Origin: Streptomyces sp. TSRI0281
Lineage (GTDB): Bacteria; Actinomycetota; Actinomycetes; Streptomycetales; Streptomycetaceae
Length of the DNA stretch: 64,000 bases
Assembly: GCF_001905125.1 (NCBI RefSeq)
Contig: NZ_LWLE01000001.1
Location: forward strand, 461,418-525,417
Direction: 5' to 3'
This document shows, piece after piece, positions 1 to 9,222 of the stretch (position 1 is the first letter of the stretch; every line of letters starts with the position of its first letter). The notes beneath the pieces were generated by a model. That model worked only from the letters and a program-made list of their open reading frames with translations. It did not search any database and was not told where the DNA came from. A program made the position numbers and the translations under genes.

Positions 1-460
<460 letters not shown>

Positions 461-611
461 CTACGAAGGCATCCACATACTGGCCGCATACCGGCCCCGG
501 TCGACATATCGACCTTGATCAACCGGTTCGGCCGGCGCCCGGATGACGCCCCCGCCTTCCCGGACCGGAGCGGCCCCGGAGCAGCCGCCCCGGAGCCTCC
601 CCCGGCCGCCC

Positions 612-782
612 TCAGGATTCGCGCGGCTCGCGCAGCATCCAGAGTCCGGCCCCGGAGCCGATCACCAGGACCCCCGCGACGACGCTCATCGCGATCTGCA
701 GACCGCTTTCCTCCACCGCGAAGTTGATGAACACGTTCGCGACGAGCGAGACGGACAGTACGAGTCGGAGCAGGGCCTTCAT
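612..782 (-). CDS. small two-helix membrane protein (56 aa)
   Basis: A short reading frame starting MKALLRLVLSVSLVANVF and ending in REPRES. It has two hydrophobic segments, about residues 4-20 and 30-49, separated by a short acidic turn (AVEES). This is the shape of small conserved actinobacterial membrane proteins of unknown function. A Shine-Dalgarno-like GGAGGA lies just upstream of the ATG at 782. It faces the same way as the genes on either side. Coding use is typical (mostly G/C third positions). I do not recognise a function. Confidence 0.6.
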   Translation of the reverse strand: MKALLRLVLSVSLVANVFINFAVEESGLQIAMSVVAGVLVIGSGAGLWMLREPRES

Positions 783-872
783 GGTGTCCTCCGTTTGGGG
801 TGATACGTCGAGTCTCCCGGCCGGAGCCGGCCGTCACGAGGGAGCCCTCACCCTGGTCCGGGGTGTACCCAC

Positions 873-1241
873 CTACACCTCGCCCTTCGGGACGGGGGTG
901 TCGCTCCACCGGAACCAGGCACGGCCGTCCTGGATGTGCAGCAGGAACTCGGCGACCGTCCCGCCCGTCGGCCGGGTCAGGGTCATCGTCCGGTTCACCT
1001 GGTCGTGGACCGTCTCCCAGGCTTCGGCGCTCTCGTCGCTCCCGTCCTCGTCCATCCGGTCGAGGAGGACCAGTTCACGCGCGAAGAGGTCGCGTACCTC
1101 CTCATGGGCGGGGCCGGCCAGGAACCGGCCGTGCAGCCAGGGGAAGTCGTGCTCGTCGACGGCGATGGCGCCGACCAGGTCCTCGCCCCGCCGTGAGGGC
1201 AGTCGCAGCCTCAGCCGCCAGATGGCGTCGTCGTTCTCCAT
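873..1241 (-). CDS. conserved hypothetical protein, 122 aa
   Basis: A soluble acidic protein beginning MENDDAIWRLRLRLPSRRGED, with no signal peptide or membrane segment. The middle is rich in Glu/Asp and Leu (HEEVRDLFARELVLLDRMDED), suggesting helical packing, and the C-terminal third (AEFLLHIQDGRAWFRWSDTP) looks like beta strands. I cannot assign a family. Codon usage supports coding. The start is the first ATG. Divergent from the membrane protein gene beginning at 1329. Confidence 0.65.
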   Translation of the reverse strand: MENDDAIWRLRLRLPSRRGEDLVGAIAVDEHDFPWLHGRFLAGPAHEEVRDLFARELVLLDRMDEDGSDESAEAWETVHDQVNRTMTLTRPTGGTVAEFLLHIQDGRAWFRWSDTPVPKGEV

Positions 1242-1328
1242 AGCCGTACCCGGCCGCCCTTCGTGCCCGTTCGCGCATACGTTCCCCTCACCGTAAAGGG
1301 TGGCCCCGCCCCGTTAGGGTCGGTGCGC

Positions 1329-2996
1329 ATGGGGATCACCGAGAGCGTCCGTACGCACACGCCCGGACCGGTCGCCACGGTGAGCGGCGACGGAAGCCGC
1401 GCCCTGTGGCAGGTGCCGCTCGTCGCGACGCTGGCGGTGGTGCCGTTGTACGTGGTGTGGGCGACGGTCCTGGCCACCGGCGGCGGGGATCTGGCGGCGC
1501 AGGTCGCCTGGGCCGACTTCGTCTCGCGGCACCCTTCGTCCGCGTACAACCTCTCCTGGTACGGCGGGACGCACCCCGCCAACTACAGCGTGCTGGCACC
1601 GCCGTTGATGGGGCTGGTGGGTGTGCGGGCGGTGTCCGTGGGCGCCGGGCTCCTGGGGTCGTGGGCGCTGGCCCGGCTGTGCGTGCGCGGCGGGACGCGG
1701 TGGCCACTGGCGCCCGCGGTGCTGGGGTCGTTGGTGCTCTGGTGCAATGTCGCGTCCGGGCGGACGACGTTCGCGCTGGGCGTGGCGTTCGGCCTGGTCG
1801 CGCTGCTGTACGTACGGAGCCGTCCGGCGCTCGCGGCGGTGTGCGGGGTACTGACGGCGGCCGCGAGCCCGGTGGCGGGGCTGTTCCTGGTGGTGGCGGG
1901 TGCGGCCTACGGGCTCGACCGCCAGTGGCACCGGGCCCTGGCGCTGGTGCTGCTGCCCTTCGCGGTGGTGGCGGTGACCACGGTGCTCTTCCCGTTCACG
2001 GGGGAGCAGCCGATGCCCTCCGGGAAGCTGTGGATGCCGCTCGCCACCTGCGCGGCCGTGTGGCTGGCGGCGCCGCGCGAGGGCGGCTGGCGGGTGGTGC
2101 GGTTCGCGGGCGCCGTGTACGCGGTCGGCGTCGTCCTGACCTTTCTGGTCTCCTCGCCCATCGGGACGAACGTGGAGCGGCTGGTGGGGGTCGCCGGTCC
2201 GCCCGTGCTGCTGGCCGCCCTGGCGGCACGCGGCGCCCTGCCGGCACGCGCCGTCCGGCGGGCGAGGGGCACGGTTCCGGTGCGCGGCGCGGTTCCGGTG
2301 GTGGTGCTGGCGGCGGTGCTGGCCGTCAACACCGGCTGGGTGGTGGACAAGACCAACGACGACCTGAAGGTCTCCAACGACGTGCCCGCCTGGGCCGCGC
2401 ACACCGACGGGGTCGTCGCCGCCCTGCACCGCTTCGGCGCCGGCCGCACCCGGATCGAGGTCGTCCCGGCCCGCAACCACCGGGAGGCCGCCGCGCTCGC
2501 CCCGTACGCCTCCATGGCGCGCGGCTGGAACCGCCAACTGGACGTGGAGCGCGGGCGGCTGTTCTACGACGGCACCCTGACCCCGGCGGCCTACCGCGGC
2601 TGGCTCGACCGCTGGGGCGTCGGGCTGGTGGTCCTGCACAGCGGGAAACCGGACAGCCCGGCCGCGGCGGAGGCCGAGATCGTACGGCGCGGTACCGACT
2701 GGCTGGAGCCGGTGTGGCAGGACGAGGGGTGGCGGATCTACCGGGTCCGCGACGCCGTGCCGCTGGTGTCCGCGCCGGGTGCCGTGGTCCGCGGGGACGC
2801 GGCTTCGCTGGTGCTGCGGATGCCTGCGGCCGGTTCGGTACGGATCCGGATCGCGTACTCGCCGTGGCTGCGGGCGGACGGCGGTGGGTGCGTGCGCCGG
2901 GACGGCGAGTGGACGCGGCTCACGGTGGACCGGGGCGGTGAGTACCGGCTGGACGCGCGCTACCGGCTGCCGTGGACCGGCGACGGCTGTGGGTGA
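1329..2996 (+). CDS. polytopic membrane protein, possibly GT-C glycosyltransferase-like (555 aa)
   Basis: About nine to ten hydrophobic segments fill residues 25-340, followed by a soluble C-terminal domain of about 210 residues. After the first membrane helix there is an extracellular-type loop (HPSSAYNLSWYGGTHPANYS), a layout seen in lipid-linked sugar glycosyltransferases and other PMT-like proteins. I see no diagnostic DxD motif, so the GT-C idea is only a suggestion. The start at 1329 (MGITESV) is preferred over an upstream in-frame ATG at 1263, because the intervening segment resembles promoter and leader sequence. A GGGCCGG/CCGGCCC hairpin just after the stop (about 3004-3024) may end the transcript. 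Confidence 0.7.
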   Translation: MGITESVRTHTPGPVATVSGDGSRALWQVPLVATLAVVPLYVVWATVLATGGGDLAAQVAWADFVSRHPSSAYNLSWYGGTHPANYSVLAPPLMGLVGVRAVSVGAGLLGSWALARLCVRGGTRWPLAPAVLGSLVLWCNVASGRTTFALGVAFGLVALLYVRSRPALAAVCGVLTAAASPVAGLFLVVAGAAYGLDRQWHRALALVLLPFAVVAVTTVLFPFTGEQPMPSGKLWMPLATCAAVWLAAPREGGWRVVRFAGAVYAVGVVLTFLVSSPIGTNVERLVGVAGPPVLLAALAARGALPARAVRRARGTVPVRGAVPVVVLAAVLAVNTGWVVDKTNDDLKVSNDVPAWAAHTDGVVAALHRFGAGRTRIEVVPARNHREAAALAPYASMARGWNRQLDVERGRLFYDGTLTPAAYRGWLDRWGVGLVVLHSGKPDSPAAAEAEIVRRGTDWLEPVWQDEGWRIYRVRDAVPLVSAPGAVVRGDAASLVLRMPAAGSVRIRIAYSPWLRADGGGCVRRDGEWTRLTVDRGGEYRLDARYRLPWTGDGCG

Positions 2997-3252
2997 TCCG
3001 GGGCCGGAGCCCGGCCCGATACGAAACCGGGGCCCGGCACGGAGCGGAGCCCGGTGGAGCGCACCGTACGGCGGCGGTGGTTCCCGTTGCCCTCCTGACC
3101 CCGTTGCACCGCCTTGCCCCTCCTTGCCCTTCTTGCCCCGGAGGCACGGAGGTCGGTGTGCCGGGCCGGGTTGTGCGAGGGTGATCCGATGAGCGAGTTC
3201 TTACCCTGCGGGAAGCGCGACACGGCACCTGACGGTCAGCCATGATGCCGTC

Positions 3253-3990
3253 ATGACAACGCCATGGGGGTCACGGAGCGGTCAACGCCCTTGGGGAACA
3301 ACGCCGTTGTACGCACACGCAGCCGCGCCGCACCAGGCGCGCCCGCACCAGCTCCCCTCGTATCCGCATCCGTATCCCTATGCGCCCGAAGCGCTGAGTC
3401 ATCCGCATCCGTACCCGCCCGGAGCGCCGGTCCAACCGCCCCGCCTGCCCTCGGCGACCGGGGACATGCGGCGGTATCTGGCGATCGGGCTCGACTCCTA
3501 CCTCTGTCTGCTGGCGGTCGGGTTGCTGGTCCGTGCCTATCTGAACGCGCCCGGCGCGGGCCGGACGGCCGTACTGCTCGTCGGTCTGGCACTGGCCCTG
3601 TCGTTCGTCAACCAGGTGCTGCTGACGATGGCCGTCCGAGCGAGCGCCGGAAAGCTGATCATGGGCGTCCGGGTGATCCGGCTGCCCGACGCGGGGCGGC
3701 CGGGTTTCCGCCTGCTGGTGCTGCGCTGGCTGTACGGGCTCCTCTGGCTGCCGTTCCAGCCCTGGCACGGGCTGCGCGCCCGTGTCACCGGTCGGGCCCC
3801 CGACCGGCCCGAGGGCGCACGCACGGGTACCGGCGCGGGAGCGAACCCGGGCGCGCGTGCGGGCGCCGGAGCCGGTGCGCTGTGCACCCTGACGGACGGC
3901 AGCCCCCACGAGGACCTGGCGGGGATTCGCCAGATCCGGCGCAGGGATCTGCTGTGCTACCGGGCCGCCGTGGCCGCACGGACGGGATGA
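3253..3990 (+). CDS. RDD family membrane protein
   Basis: A 245-residue protein. Residues 1-70 form a Pro/His/Tyr-rich cytoplasmic leader (PHPYPYAPEALSHPHPYPPG), followed by the RDD domain: RRYLAIGLDSYLCLL, a second helix (VLLVGLALALSFVNQVL), the conserved SAGKLIMGVRVI, and a third helix (LLVLRWLYGLLWLPF). A low-complexity Gly/Ala insertion at about residues 190-212 precedes a C-terminal tail. RDD proteins are small multi-helix membrane proteins; most have no defined role, though some act as ion antiporters. Starts at an ATG after a 256-bp gap without other visible genes. Confidence 0.8.
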   Translation: MTTPWGSRSGQRPWGTTPLYAHAAAPHQARPHQLPSYPHPYPYAPEALSHPHPYPPGAPVQPPRLPSATGDMRRYLAIGLDSYLCLLAVGLLVRAYLNAPGAGRTAVLLVGLALALSFVNQVLLTMAVRASAGKLIMGVRVIRLPDAGRPGFRLLVLRWLYGLLWLPFQPWHGLRARVTGRAPDRPEGARTGTGAGANPGARAGAGAGALCTLTDGSPHEDLAGIRQIRRRDLLCYRAAVAARTG

Positions 3991-4089
3991 AGCCGCACCG
4001 CCCTGTCGGACCGCACCACCCGGCCGGAGCGCTCCACACCGATGGGCCGCACCACATCGCCGGGCCGGCCCACCCCGACGGCACCCGTC

Positions 4090-4773
4090 TCAGGCCGAGG
4101 CGTTCTCCGTCACGGTGACGCGGCCCTGGCGGATGGTGGCGAGCCGGGGCGCTCTGCGGGCGATCGAACTGTCATGGGTGACCATCACGAAGGTCAGCCC
4201 GTGCTCCTTCCACAGTCCGTCGAGCAGTTCCATGATCTCGTCGCGCATGGACTCGTCGAGGTTGCCGGTGGGTTCGTCGGCGAGCAGTACCTTGGGCCGC
4301 TTCACCAGCGCCCGCGCGATCGCGACGCGCTGCTGCTGACCGCCGGACATCTCCCCCGGCAGATGGGCGGGCCGGTCGCCGAGCCCCACGGACTCCAGGG
4401 CCTCGAAGGCCCGTTCGCGGCGGGCCTTCGCCCCCAGGCCCAGGGGGACGAGAGCGGTCTCGACGTTCTCCTGGGCGGTGAGGGTGGGGATCAGGTTGAA
4501 GCTCTGGAAGACGAAGCCGATGGACTCCGCCCGGACCTTGGTGAGCCTGGCCTCGGGGAGCTTCGCCAGGTCGACCCCGTCGAGTTCGACGGAGCCCTCG
4601 GTCGGCCGGTCCAGACCGCCGAGCATCTGGAGGAGGGTGGACTTCCCGCCGCCTGTGGGCCCCTGGATGACGAGCCTGCCACCGTCCTCGATGGTCAGGT
4701 CGACACCGGCGAGCGCGTCGACGGTGGTCTTGCCGCGCCGGTAGCGCTTGGTGACGCCGCTGAGCTGGTACAC
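4090..4773 (-). CDS. ABC transporter ATP-binding protein, MacB/LolD type
   Basis: A 227-residue ATPase with Walker A (GPTGGGKST), the signature MSGGQQQR, Walker B (VLLADEPTG) and the H-loop (VMVTHD). The Gln-loop reads FVFQSFNLIPTLTAQEN, typical of the exporter subgroup that pairs with FtsX-like permeases. Starts at GTG 4773, chosen because AGGAG lies 7 nt upstream. Transcribed after the permease gene that ends at 4956, so the two should form one exporter of the MacB class. A repetitive GC-rich 182-bp spacer separates them. Confidence 0.92.
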   Translation of the reverse strand: MYQLSGVTKRYRRGKTTVDALAGVDLTIEDGGRLVIQGPTGGGKSTLLQMLGGLDRPTEGSVELDGVDLAKLPEARLTKVRAESIGFVFQSFNLIPTLTAQENVETALVPLGLGAKARRERAFEALESVGLGDRPAHLPGEMSGGQQQRVAIARALVKRPKVLLADEPTGNLDESMRDEIMELLDGLWKEHGLTFVMVTHDSSIARRAPRLATIRQGRVTVTENASA

Positions 4774-4955
4774 GTGTGGACTCCTGCTGTACGTACGGAG
4801 GGTGAGGTCGGGAGCGGCACTGCTGGACGGGCGGCGCTGTGCGTATCGGCGGACCGCCGGGCGGGCGGCGCTGTTCGCACCGACCGACCGCGGGGCGGGG
4901 GCGCGTCCGGCGCGGGGGCGCTGTCCGTATCGGCGGACCGCTCGACGCTGCGCCG

Positions 4956-6431
4956 CTACTCGACGCTGCGCAGGGCGTCGGCCGGGCGCAGCCGCGAGGC
5001 GCGCCAGCCGCCGAAGGCGCCCGCGATCAGTCCGCCCGCGACGGCCAGCCCGACGGCGGTGACGATGGTGGTGAGGGAGACGGGTGCGGTCAGTGCGATG
5101 TCGAGGGTCCTGGCCGCGCCCTGGCCGCCGGGTCCTCCGACGAGCGCGCCGCCCATCCGGCCGCCGCCCCCGCCGCCGGTGGCGCCGAGCTGTGCGGTGA
5201 GGGTGGGGCTTATGGCGGTCACCAGGTAGGCGCCGCCGAGCCCGACGGCTATGCCGAGGACGCCGCCCATGAGCCCGTTGACGAGGGCCTCGCCGACGAC
5301 CTGGCGGGTGACCCGGCCGCTCTTCCAGCCGAGCGCCTTGAGCGTGCCGAACTCCCGTACGCGACGGTTGACGGCGGCGGAGGTGAGCAGTCCGGCCACC
5401 AGGAAGGCGGCGACGAGTACGGCGATGGAGAGCCACTTGCCGACGTTGGAGGCCAGGTCGGAGGCGGTGGACAGGGAGCCGGAGACGGTGTCGGCGAGGT
5501 CTGCGGAGGTGGTGACGGTGGTGCCCGGGATGTTCTTCTGGATGGTGGACTTGACGCTGTCGATCGCCTGCGAGCCGGTGGCCTTGACATAGACCGTGGT
5601 GATCTCGTTCTTGGAGTCCGCGAGGGTCTGCGCCTGCTTCAGCGGGAGGTAGACGTTGGCCGCCGCGTCACCGCTGTCGGCCGTGGAGATACCGACAATC
5701 CTGTACGTGGTGCCGGATATCTTCACGGTCCTGTCGACCGCGAGCTTCTTCTCCTTGGCGTACGAGGCGTCGACGACCGCCACGTCGGCGTCGGTCTCGG
5801 TGGCCTTGAAGGTACGGCCCGCGGTGATGGTGGAGGAGGTCAGCGGGCCGAGATCCCGCCGGGTGACATCGGTGCCGTACACGGTGAAGGAGTTGACGTC
5901 GAAGGAGGCGCCGCCTCCCCTGACCTCGCCCTGCGGCATCCCGCCGCCGCCCTGGCCGCCGCCGGGGCCGGTCCGGCCGCCCTGGGCCTCTCCCGCTCCG
6001 TCGGACTGCTTGAACTCACCGCGCCTGAACTGTCCGTCGACCTTCATCACGACCAGGCTCAGCCCGCCGACGGAGTCCGCGACACCGTCCTGCTCGCCGA
6101 CCTCGCCGACCGTGGTGGCGGCGAGCGTCTGGAGGCCCTGCACCATCACCCGGTCGGTGCTCTGGGTAGTGTCGTCGTCGCTGTCCTTGGCGTCGAACTC
6201 GAACCGGGGGCGCTCGGAGGCCGAGCCCGGAGCGGCGGCGGCCTTGGTCACGGTCATGTCCGTGCCGAGCCCGTACAGCGACTGCAGGACCTTGTCCTGT
6301 GCCTTGGTCATGCCGGAGGAGACCGAGCTGACGACGATGACCAGCGCAATGCCCAGGGCGAGCCCGGAGGCGACGACGAGCGCCGCCTTTCTGCGGCAGC
6401 GCAGCTCGCGCCGGAGGTAGGTGAAGAACAT
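4956..6431 (-). CDS. ABC transporter permease, MacB/FtsX family
   Basis: 491 residues with the MacB topology. An N-terminal helix (about 17-37) is followed by a large periplasmic-type MacB_PCD domain (about 40-330) containing a Gly-rich insertion. Three C-terminal helices follow (SIAVLVAAFLVAGLLTSAA; GLMGGVLGIAVGLGGAYLV; TIVTAVGLAVAGGLIAGAFGG), ending in the FtsX-type tail WRASRLRPADALRSVE. Works with the ATPase encoded downstream, probably exporting a peptide, antibiotic or lipoprotein, or acting as a mechanotransmission complex; the substrate cannot be told from sequence. No clear Shine-Dalgarno precedes the ATG. Confidence 0.9.
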   Translation of the reverse strand: MFFTYLRRELRCRRKAALVVASGLALGIALVIVVSSVSSGMTKAQDKVLQSLYGLGTDMTVTKAAAAPGSASERPRFEFDAKDSDDDTTQSTDRVMVQGLQTLAATTVGEVGEQDGVADSVGGLSLVVMKVDGQFRRGEFKQSDGAGEAQGGRTGPGGGQGGGGMPQGEVRGGGASFDVNSFTVYGTDVTRRDLGPLTSSTITAGRTFKATETDADVAVVDASYAKEKKLAVDRTVKISGTTYRIVGISTADSGDAAANVYLPLKQAQTLADSKNEITTVYVKATGSQAIDSVKSTIQKNIPGTTVTTSADLADTVSGSLSTASDLASNVGKWLSIAVLVAAFLVAGLLTSAAVNRRVREFGTLKALGWKSGRVTRQVVGEALVNGLMGGVLGIAVGLGGAYLVTAISPTLTAQLGATGGGGGGRMGGALVGGPGGQGAARTLDIALTAPVSLTTIVTAVGLAVAGGLIAGAFGGWRASRLRPADALRSVE

Positions 6432-6734
6432 GGCGTGAAGCTATGGAGCGGGCGTGATGGGGAGATAAGGCCGCCATGAGAGCGGGATGAGAACGCCGGG
6501 GTGCGCACGCATCCGCCCGCGCTCCGCCGGGGCACGCGGTGCTACGCCCTACGTACGCCGGGGTACGCACGGGCACACCGGGGTTGCGCGGCTCCGCCCG
6601 CAGCAGGCCGGGGCACGCCCGGGGACGCCGAAGGCGGCGTACGACCGGATACGCCGAAGGCGGCGGCACCGGGGATCCGTGGGGATCCGGGTGCCGCCGC
6701 CTTCGTACGGGGATCGGGATGGAGCGGGAGCGCG
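6432..6734. other. intergenic, repeat-rich, contains a terminator
   Basis: About 300 bp between the permease start and the transpeptidase stop. No convincing gene. The right half holds the terminator listed at 6655-6705. The left half contains loosely repeated TACGCCGGGG / GGGGCACGC elements. Any promoter for the exporter operon must lie close to 6440-6480; I see no strong -10/-35 pair there. Confidence 0.5.
6655..6705 (-). terminator. rho-independent-like hairpin downstream of the L,D-transpeptidase gene
   Basis: Perfect 16-bp inverted repeat (CGAAGGCGGCGGCACC at 6655-6670 pairing with 6690-6705) with a 19-nt loop that itself contains two GGATCC blocks. Placed 30 bp beyond the stop codon at 6735, as expected for a transcription terminator. 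There is no T-tract, as is common in Streptomyces. Confidence 0.75.
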
Positions 6735-7982
6735 TCAGGCGGCGGAGCCCGCCGTCCACTCGGCCCAGCTCATGTTCCAGCCGTTGAGGCCGTTGTCCGG
6801 GGTGATCGTCTTGTCCGGGGAGTTCTTGACGACGACCACGTCACCGATGAGCGAGTTGTTGTAGAACCAGGCGGCGGGCTGGCCGGCGTCGCCCGCGCCC
6901 TTCACATCGGCGAGGCCCACGCAGCCGTGGCTGGTGTTGGCCGTGCCGAAGATGCCCTTGCCCCAGTAGTTGCCGTGGATGAAGGTCCCCGAGGTCGACA
7001 GCCGCATGGCGTGCGGGACGTCCTTGATGTCGTACTCGCCCTTGCCGTCGTCGTCGGTGAAGCCGACGGTCGCACCGTTCATCCGGGTCTCCTTGTACTT
7101 CTCGGAGATCACCATCCGACCGTTGTACGTCGGGTTGTCGGGCGAACCGGCGGAGATCGGGATGGTCTTGATCGTCTTGCCGTCCTGGGTGACCGTCATG
7201 GTCTTGGTCTGGGCGTCGACGGTCGAGACCTGGTTGCGGCCGATCTTGAAGGTGACGGTCTTCTGCTGGACGCCGAAGACACCGTCCGCGCCCTCGACAC
7301 CGTCCAGCGCCAGCTTCAGCGTGACGGTGGAGCCGCCCTGCCAGTAGTCCTCGGGGCGCAGGTCCAGGCGCTGCGAGTTGAACCAGTGACCGGCGACCTG
7401 CTGGCCGCTGCTCGATGTCACGGTGATGCCGTCCTGGACAGCCTTCTTGTCCGTGATCGCCTTGTTGAAGTTGATCGAGACCGGCATGCCGACGCCGACG
7501 GTGGAACCGTCCTCGGGGGTGAAGTTCCCGATGAAGCTGTTGGCGGGCGACACGGTGGTGAAGGAGCTGTTCTCGTGCGCCTCGCGGCCCTTCGAGTCCT
7601 TCGCCGTCGCGTTGATCTTGTACGAGGTGGAGCGCTCCAGCTGACCGGCGGGCCGCCAGCTCATGCCATCGGCCGCCAGGGTGCCCTTGACGGCGTCGCC
7701 GGCCGCGGTGGTCATGGTGACCTCGGTCAGCTTGCCCTTGGTGACGGTGACCTTGGCGTCGTTGTTGATGCCGGCGTTGGTGGCGGCGTTCTTCGGCTTG
7801 ATCGTTATCTGCGCCTCGGAGGCGTCCTCGGCGGCCGCCTTGTCCACCTCCTGCGCCTGCGACGTCTTCGAGCTGTCGGCGCTCGCGCCCTTGTCACCGT
7901 CGCTACAGGCCGAAAGCACCAGCACGCCGCCGAGCAGTACGGACGCGGCCGCGAGGCCCCTGCGCCGCTTGCTGTCCGTCAT
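6735..7982 (-). CDS. L,D-transpeptidase lipoprotein with Ig-like domains (YkuD family)
   Basis: 415 residues. The lipoprotein signal peptide has the lipobox LSAC with Cys26, so the protein should sit on the outer face of the membrane. After a polar linker come two bacterial Ig-like segments (about 55-240) and a YkuD catalytic domain with HGNYWGKGIFG and the nucleophile motif SHGCVGL (Cys354). This is the domain order of actinobacterial LdtMt2-type enzymes, which form 3-3 cross-links in peptidoglycan. The start at 7982 is preferred because GGAG lies just upstream; an in-frame ATG at 7997 would add five residues. A hairpin-like AACACCCG/CGGGTGCT repeat lies about 90 bp upstream. Confidence 0.93.
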   Translation of the reverse strand: MTDSKRRRGLAAASVLLGGVLVLSACSDGDKGASADSSKTSQAQEVDKAAAEDASEAQITIKPKNAATNAGINNDAKVTVTKGKLTEVTMTTAAGDAVKGTLAADGMSWRPAGQLERSTSYKINATAKDSKGREAHENSSFTTVSPANSFIGNFTPEDGSTVGVGMPVSINFNKAITDKKAVQDGITVTSSSGQQVAGHWFNSQRLDLRPEDYWQGGSTVTLKLALDGVEGADGVFGVQQKTVTFKIGRNQVSTVDAQTKTMTVTQDGKTIKTIPISAGSPDNPTYNGRMVISEKYKETRMNGATVGFTDDDGKGEYDIKDVPHAMRLSTSGTFIHGNYWGKGIFGTANTSHGCVGLADVKGAGDAGQPAAWFYNNSLIGDVVVVKNSPDKTITPDNGLNGWNMSWAEWTAGSAA

Positions 7983-8184
7983 CACACGCTTCTCCATCGT
8001 TGCCGATTCCCCAAAATCCCCGAACGGGTCCGCCGGACGGCGATTACCCGTCAATGTTCCAAGAACACCCGGAACGGGTGCTCGGTTCCTCATCCGTGAC
8101 AGATGTGGGGAACACCACTCATCGACGCGGCGGTGGCAGCGGTGGTTCCCGGCCCGCCTGTGCTTGTACGGCCGGGACACAGTG

Positions 8185-8218
8185 CGGCCCCGGTCCGCGG
8201 GTGAGCGGGCCGGGGCCG
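8185..8218 (-). terminator. terminator of the acidic hypothetical gene
   Basis: GC-rich inverted repeat CGGCCCCGG...CCGGGGCCG, extended inward by CCGC/GCGG, lying 14 bp beyond the stop codon at 8232. Very stable stem; no T-run. Confidence 0.65.
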
Positions 8219-8231
8219 GTGTCCTCACACG

Positions 8232-8693
8232 TCAGCCCTGCCGTACCGCGCCGCTGTTCTCGTCTTCTTCCTTCCCATTGTGCGCGACCTCGCCCGCGGC
8301 GTCGTCGCCGTCCTCCTCCGGCTCGTGCTCGTAGAGGATGTCCTCGCCGAGGTAGTCCTCGTCCTCGTCGTCGTCCCAGCCCTCCGCGTCGGGGTCGTAG
8401 TCGACGGTCTCGCTGCTCCAGGACGCCTGGGCGAGTTCGATCCCCGGTACCTCGCTGACCAGGTCGAACGGGTCCACCAGCGAGGCGAGGGCCTCCGCCG
8501 GGTCGGTCCGGACGGTGGCCTCGGCACGGAGGCGTTCCTCGGCGGTGTCCCCCTCGGCGATCCCGGCGACGGGCTCCCCGTACTCGGCGGCGATGCTTTC
8601 GAGGGCGGTGCCGGTCAGGGCGTCGGGGTCGGTGATCTCCAGCACCATCTCCACACGAAGACGAACAAATCTGGATGTCTCTGAAGTGCTCAT
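8232..8693 (-). CDS. conserved hypothetical protein with acidic C-terminus
   Basis: 153 residues from MSTSETSRFVRLRVEMVLEI. The N-terminal two thirds look like a compact alpha/beta domain. The last ~50 residues are extremely acidic (EGWDDDEDEDYLGEDILYEH), suggesting a disordered tail. No membrane segment. I do not recognise a family. The ATG at 8693 is chosen; an in-frame ATG at 8756 would add 21 residues that read like upstream leader. A GGAGC/GCTCC hairpin sits between the purine-rich AAGGAG and this ATG. Confidence 0.7.
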   Translation of the reverse strand: MSTSETSRFVRLRVEMVLEITDPDALTGTALESIAAEYGEPVAGIAEGDTAEERLRAEATVRTDPAEALASLVDPFDLVSEVPGIELAQASWSSETVDYDPDAEGWDDDEDEDYLGEDILYEHEPEEDGDDAAGEVAHNGKEEDENSGAVRQG

Positions 8694-8801
8694 AAGCCGG
8701 AGCGTAAGGCTCCTTCCGTCCGCGACTTTCCTCCGACCCGCTGCTTTGCTTAGCATCGGCCCACGGGGCTAACTCATGGTTGTCGCAAGGGGATCGATTC
8801 T

Positions 8802-9110
8802 GTGTCCGTCGCTCGTCGCACACTGCTGACCACCACCGCCGCAGGGACCCTGCTCGGCGCTCTCTGGTTCGTCCCCTCGGCCAACGCGACCGTCGACGGG
8901 ACGGCGCGGCAGACCGGGGCGAACGGATCCGCACACCTGGCGCCACAGCCCGCGACCGCGGGGGACGACGGCTCCGGCGAGACCCTCGCCGACACCGGCA
9001 CGGGGGTCGACACCACGCCGTACCTGATCGGTGGTACGGCACTGCTGGGGATCGGCGCGGGTTTCGTCACATACTCGGTGCGCCGCGGCGTGGTACGCCC
9101 GGCGCTCTGA
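8802..9110 (+). CDS. small LAxTG sortase-substrate surface protein
   Basis: 102 residues. Signal peptide (RRTLLTTTAAGTLLGALWF, cleavage near ANA-TV at about residue 29), a short Ala/Gly/Thr-rich extracellular stretch, then the sorting signal LADTG at 62-66. A hydrophobic helix (YLIGGTALLGIGAGFVTY) and a positively charged tail (SVRR) complete a cell-wall anchoring signal. LAxTG is the pentapeptide used by class E sortases of Streptomyces. Starts at GTG 8802 with AAGGGG upstream. With only about 33 mature residues before the motif, it could be a tethered peptide rather than a folded domain. Confidence 0.82.
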   Translation: MSVARRTLLTTTAAGTLLGALWFVPSANATVDGTARQTGANGSAHLAPQPATAGDDGSGETLADTGTGVDTTPYLIGGTALLGIGAGFVTYSVRRGVVRPAL

Positions 9111-9124
9111 CCCGGCACCCGCAC

Positions 9125-9168
9125 GAAGGGAGGGCTGCCGCACCGGACGGTGCGGCAGCCCTCCCTTC
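9125..9168. terminator. bidirectional terminator between the LAxTG gene and hutH
   Basis: Perfect 20-bp inverted repeat (starting GAAGGGAGGGCTGCCGCACC) with a 4-nt loop GGAC, lying between convergent genes that end at 9110 (+) and 9223 (-). Confidence 0.9.
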
Positions 9169-9222
9169 ATGGGTACGGGGACGTGTGCGACGGCGGGTGA
9201 CGGTGGCCGTACGCGCGTCGGC

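Noticed and set aside
4774..4955. Small gene between the ABC permease and ATPase genes
   Set aside because: Sequence is low-complexity repeats of GCGCTGTnCGTATCGGCGG type without a credible start or codon pattern.
4839..6479. Forward open frame across the ABC permease gene
   Set aside because: Gly/Asp-rich antisense translation; the reverse frame encodes a clear MacB permease.
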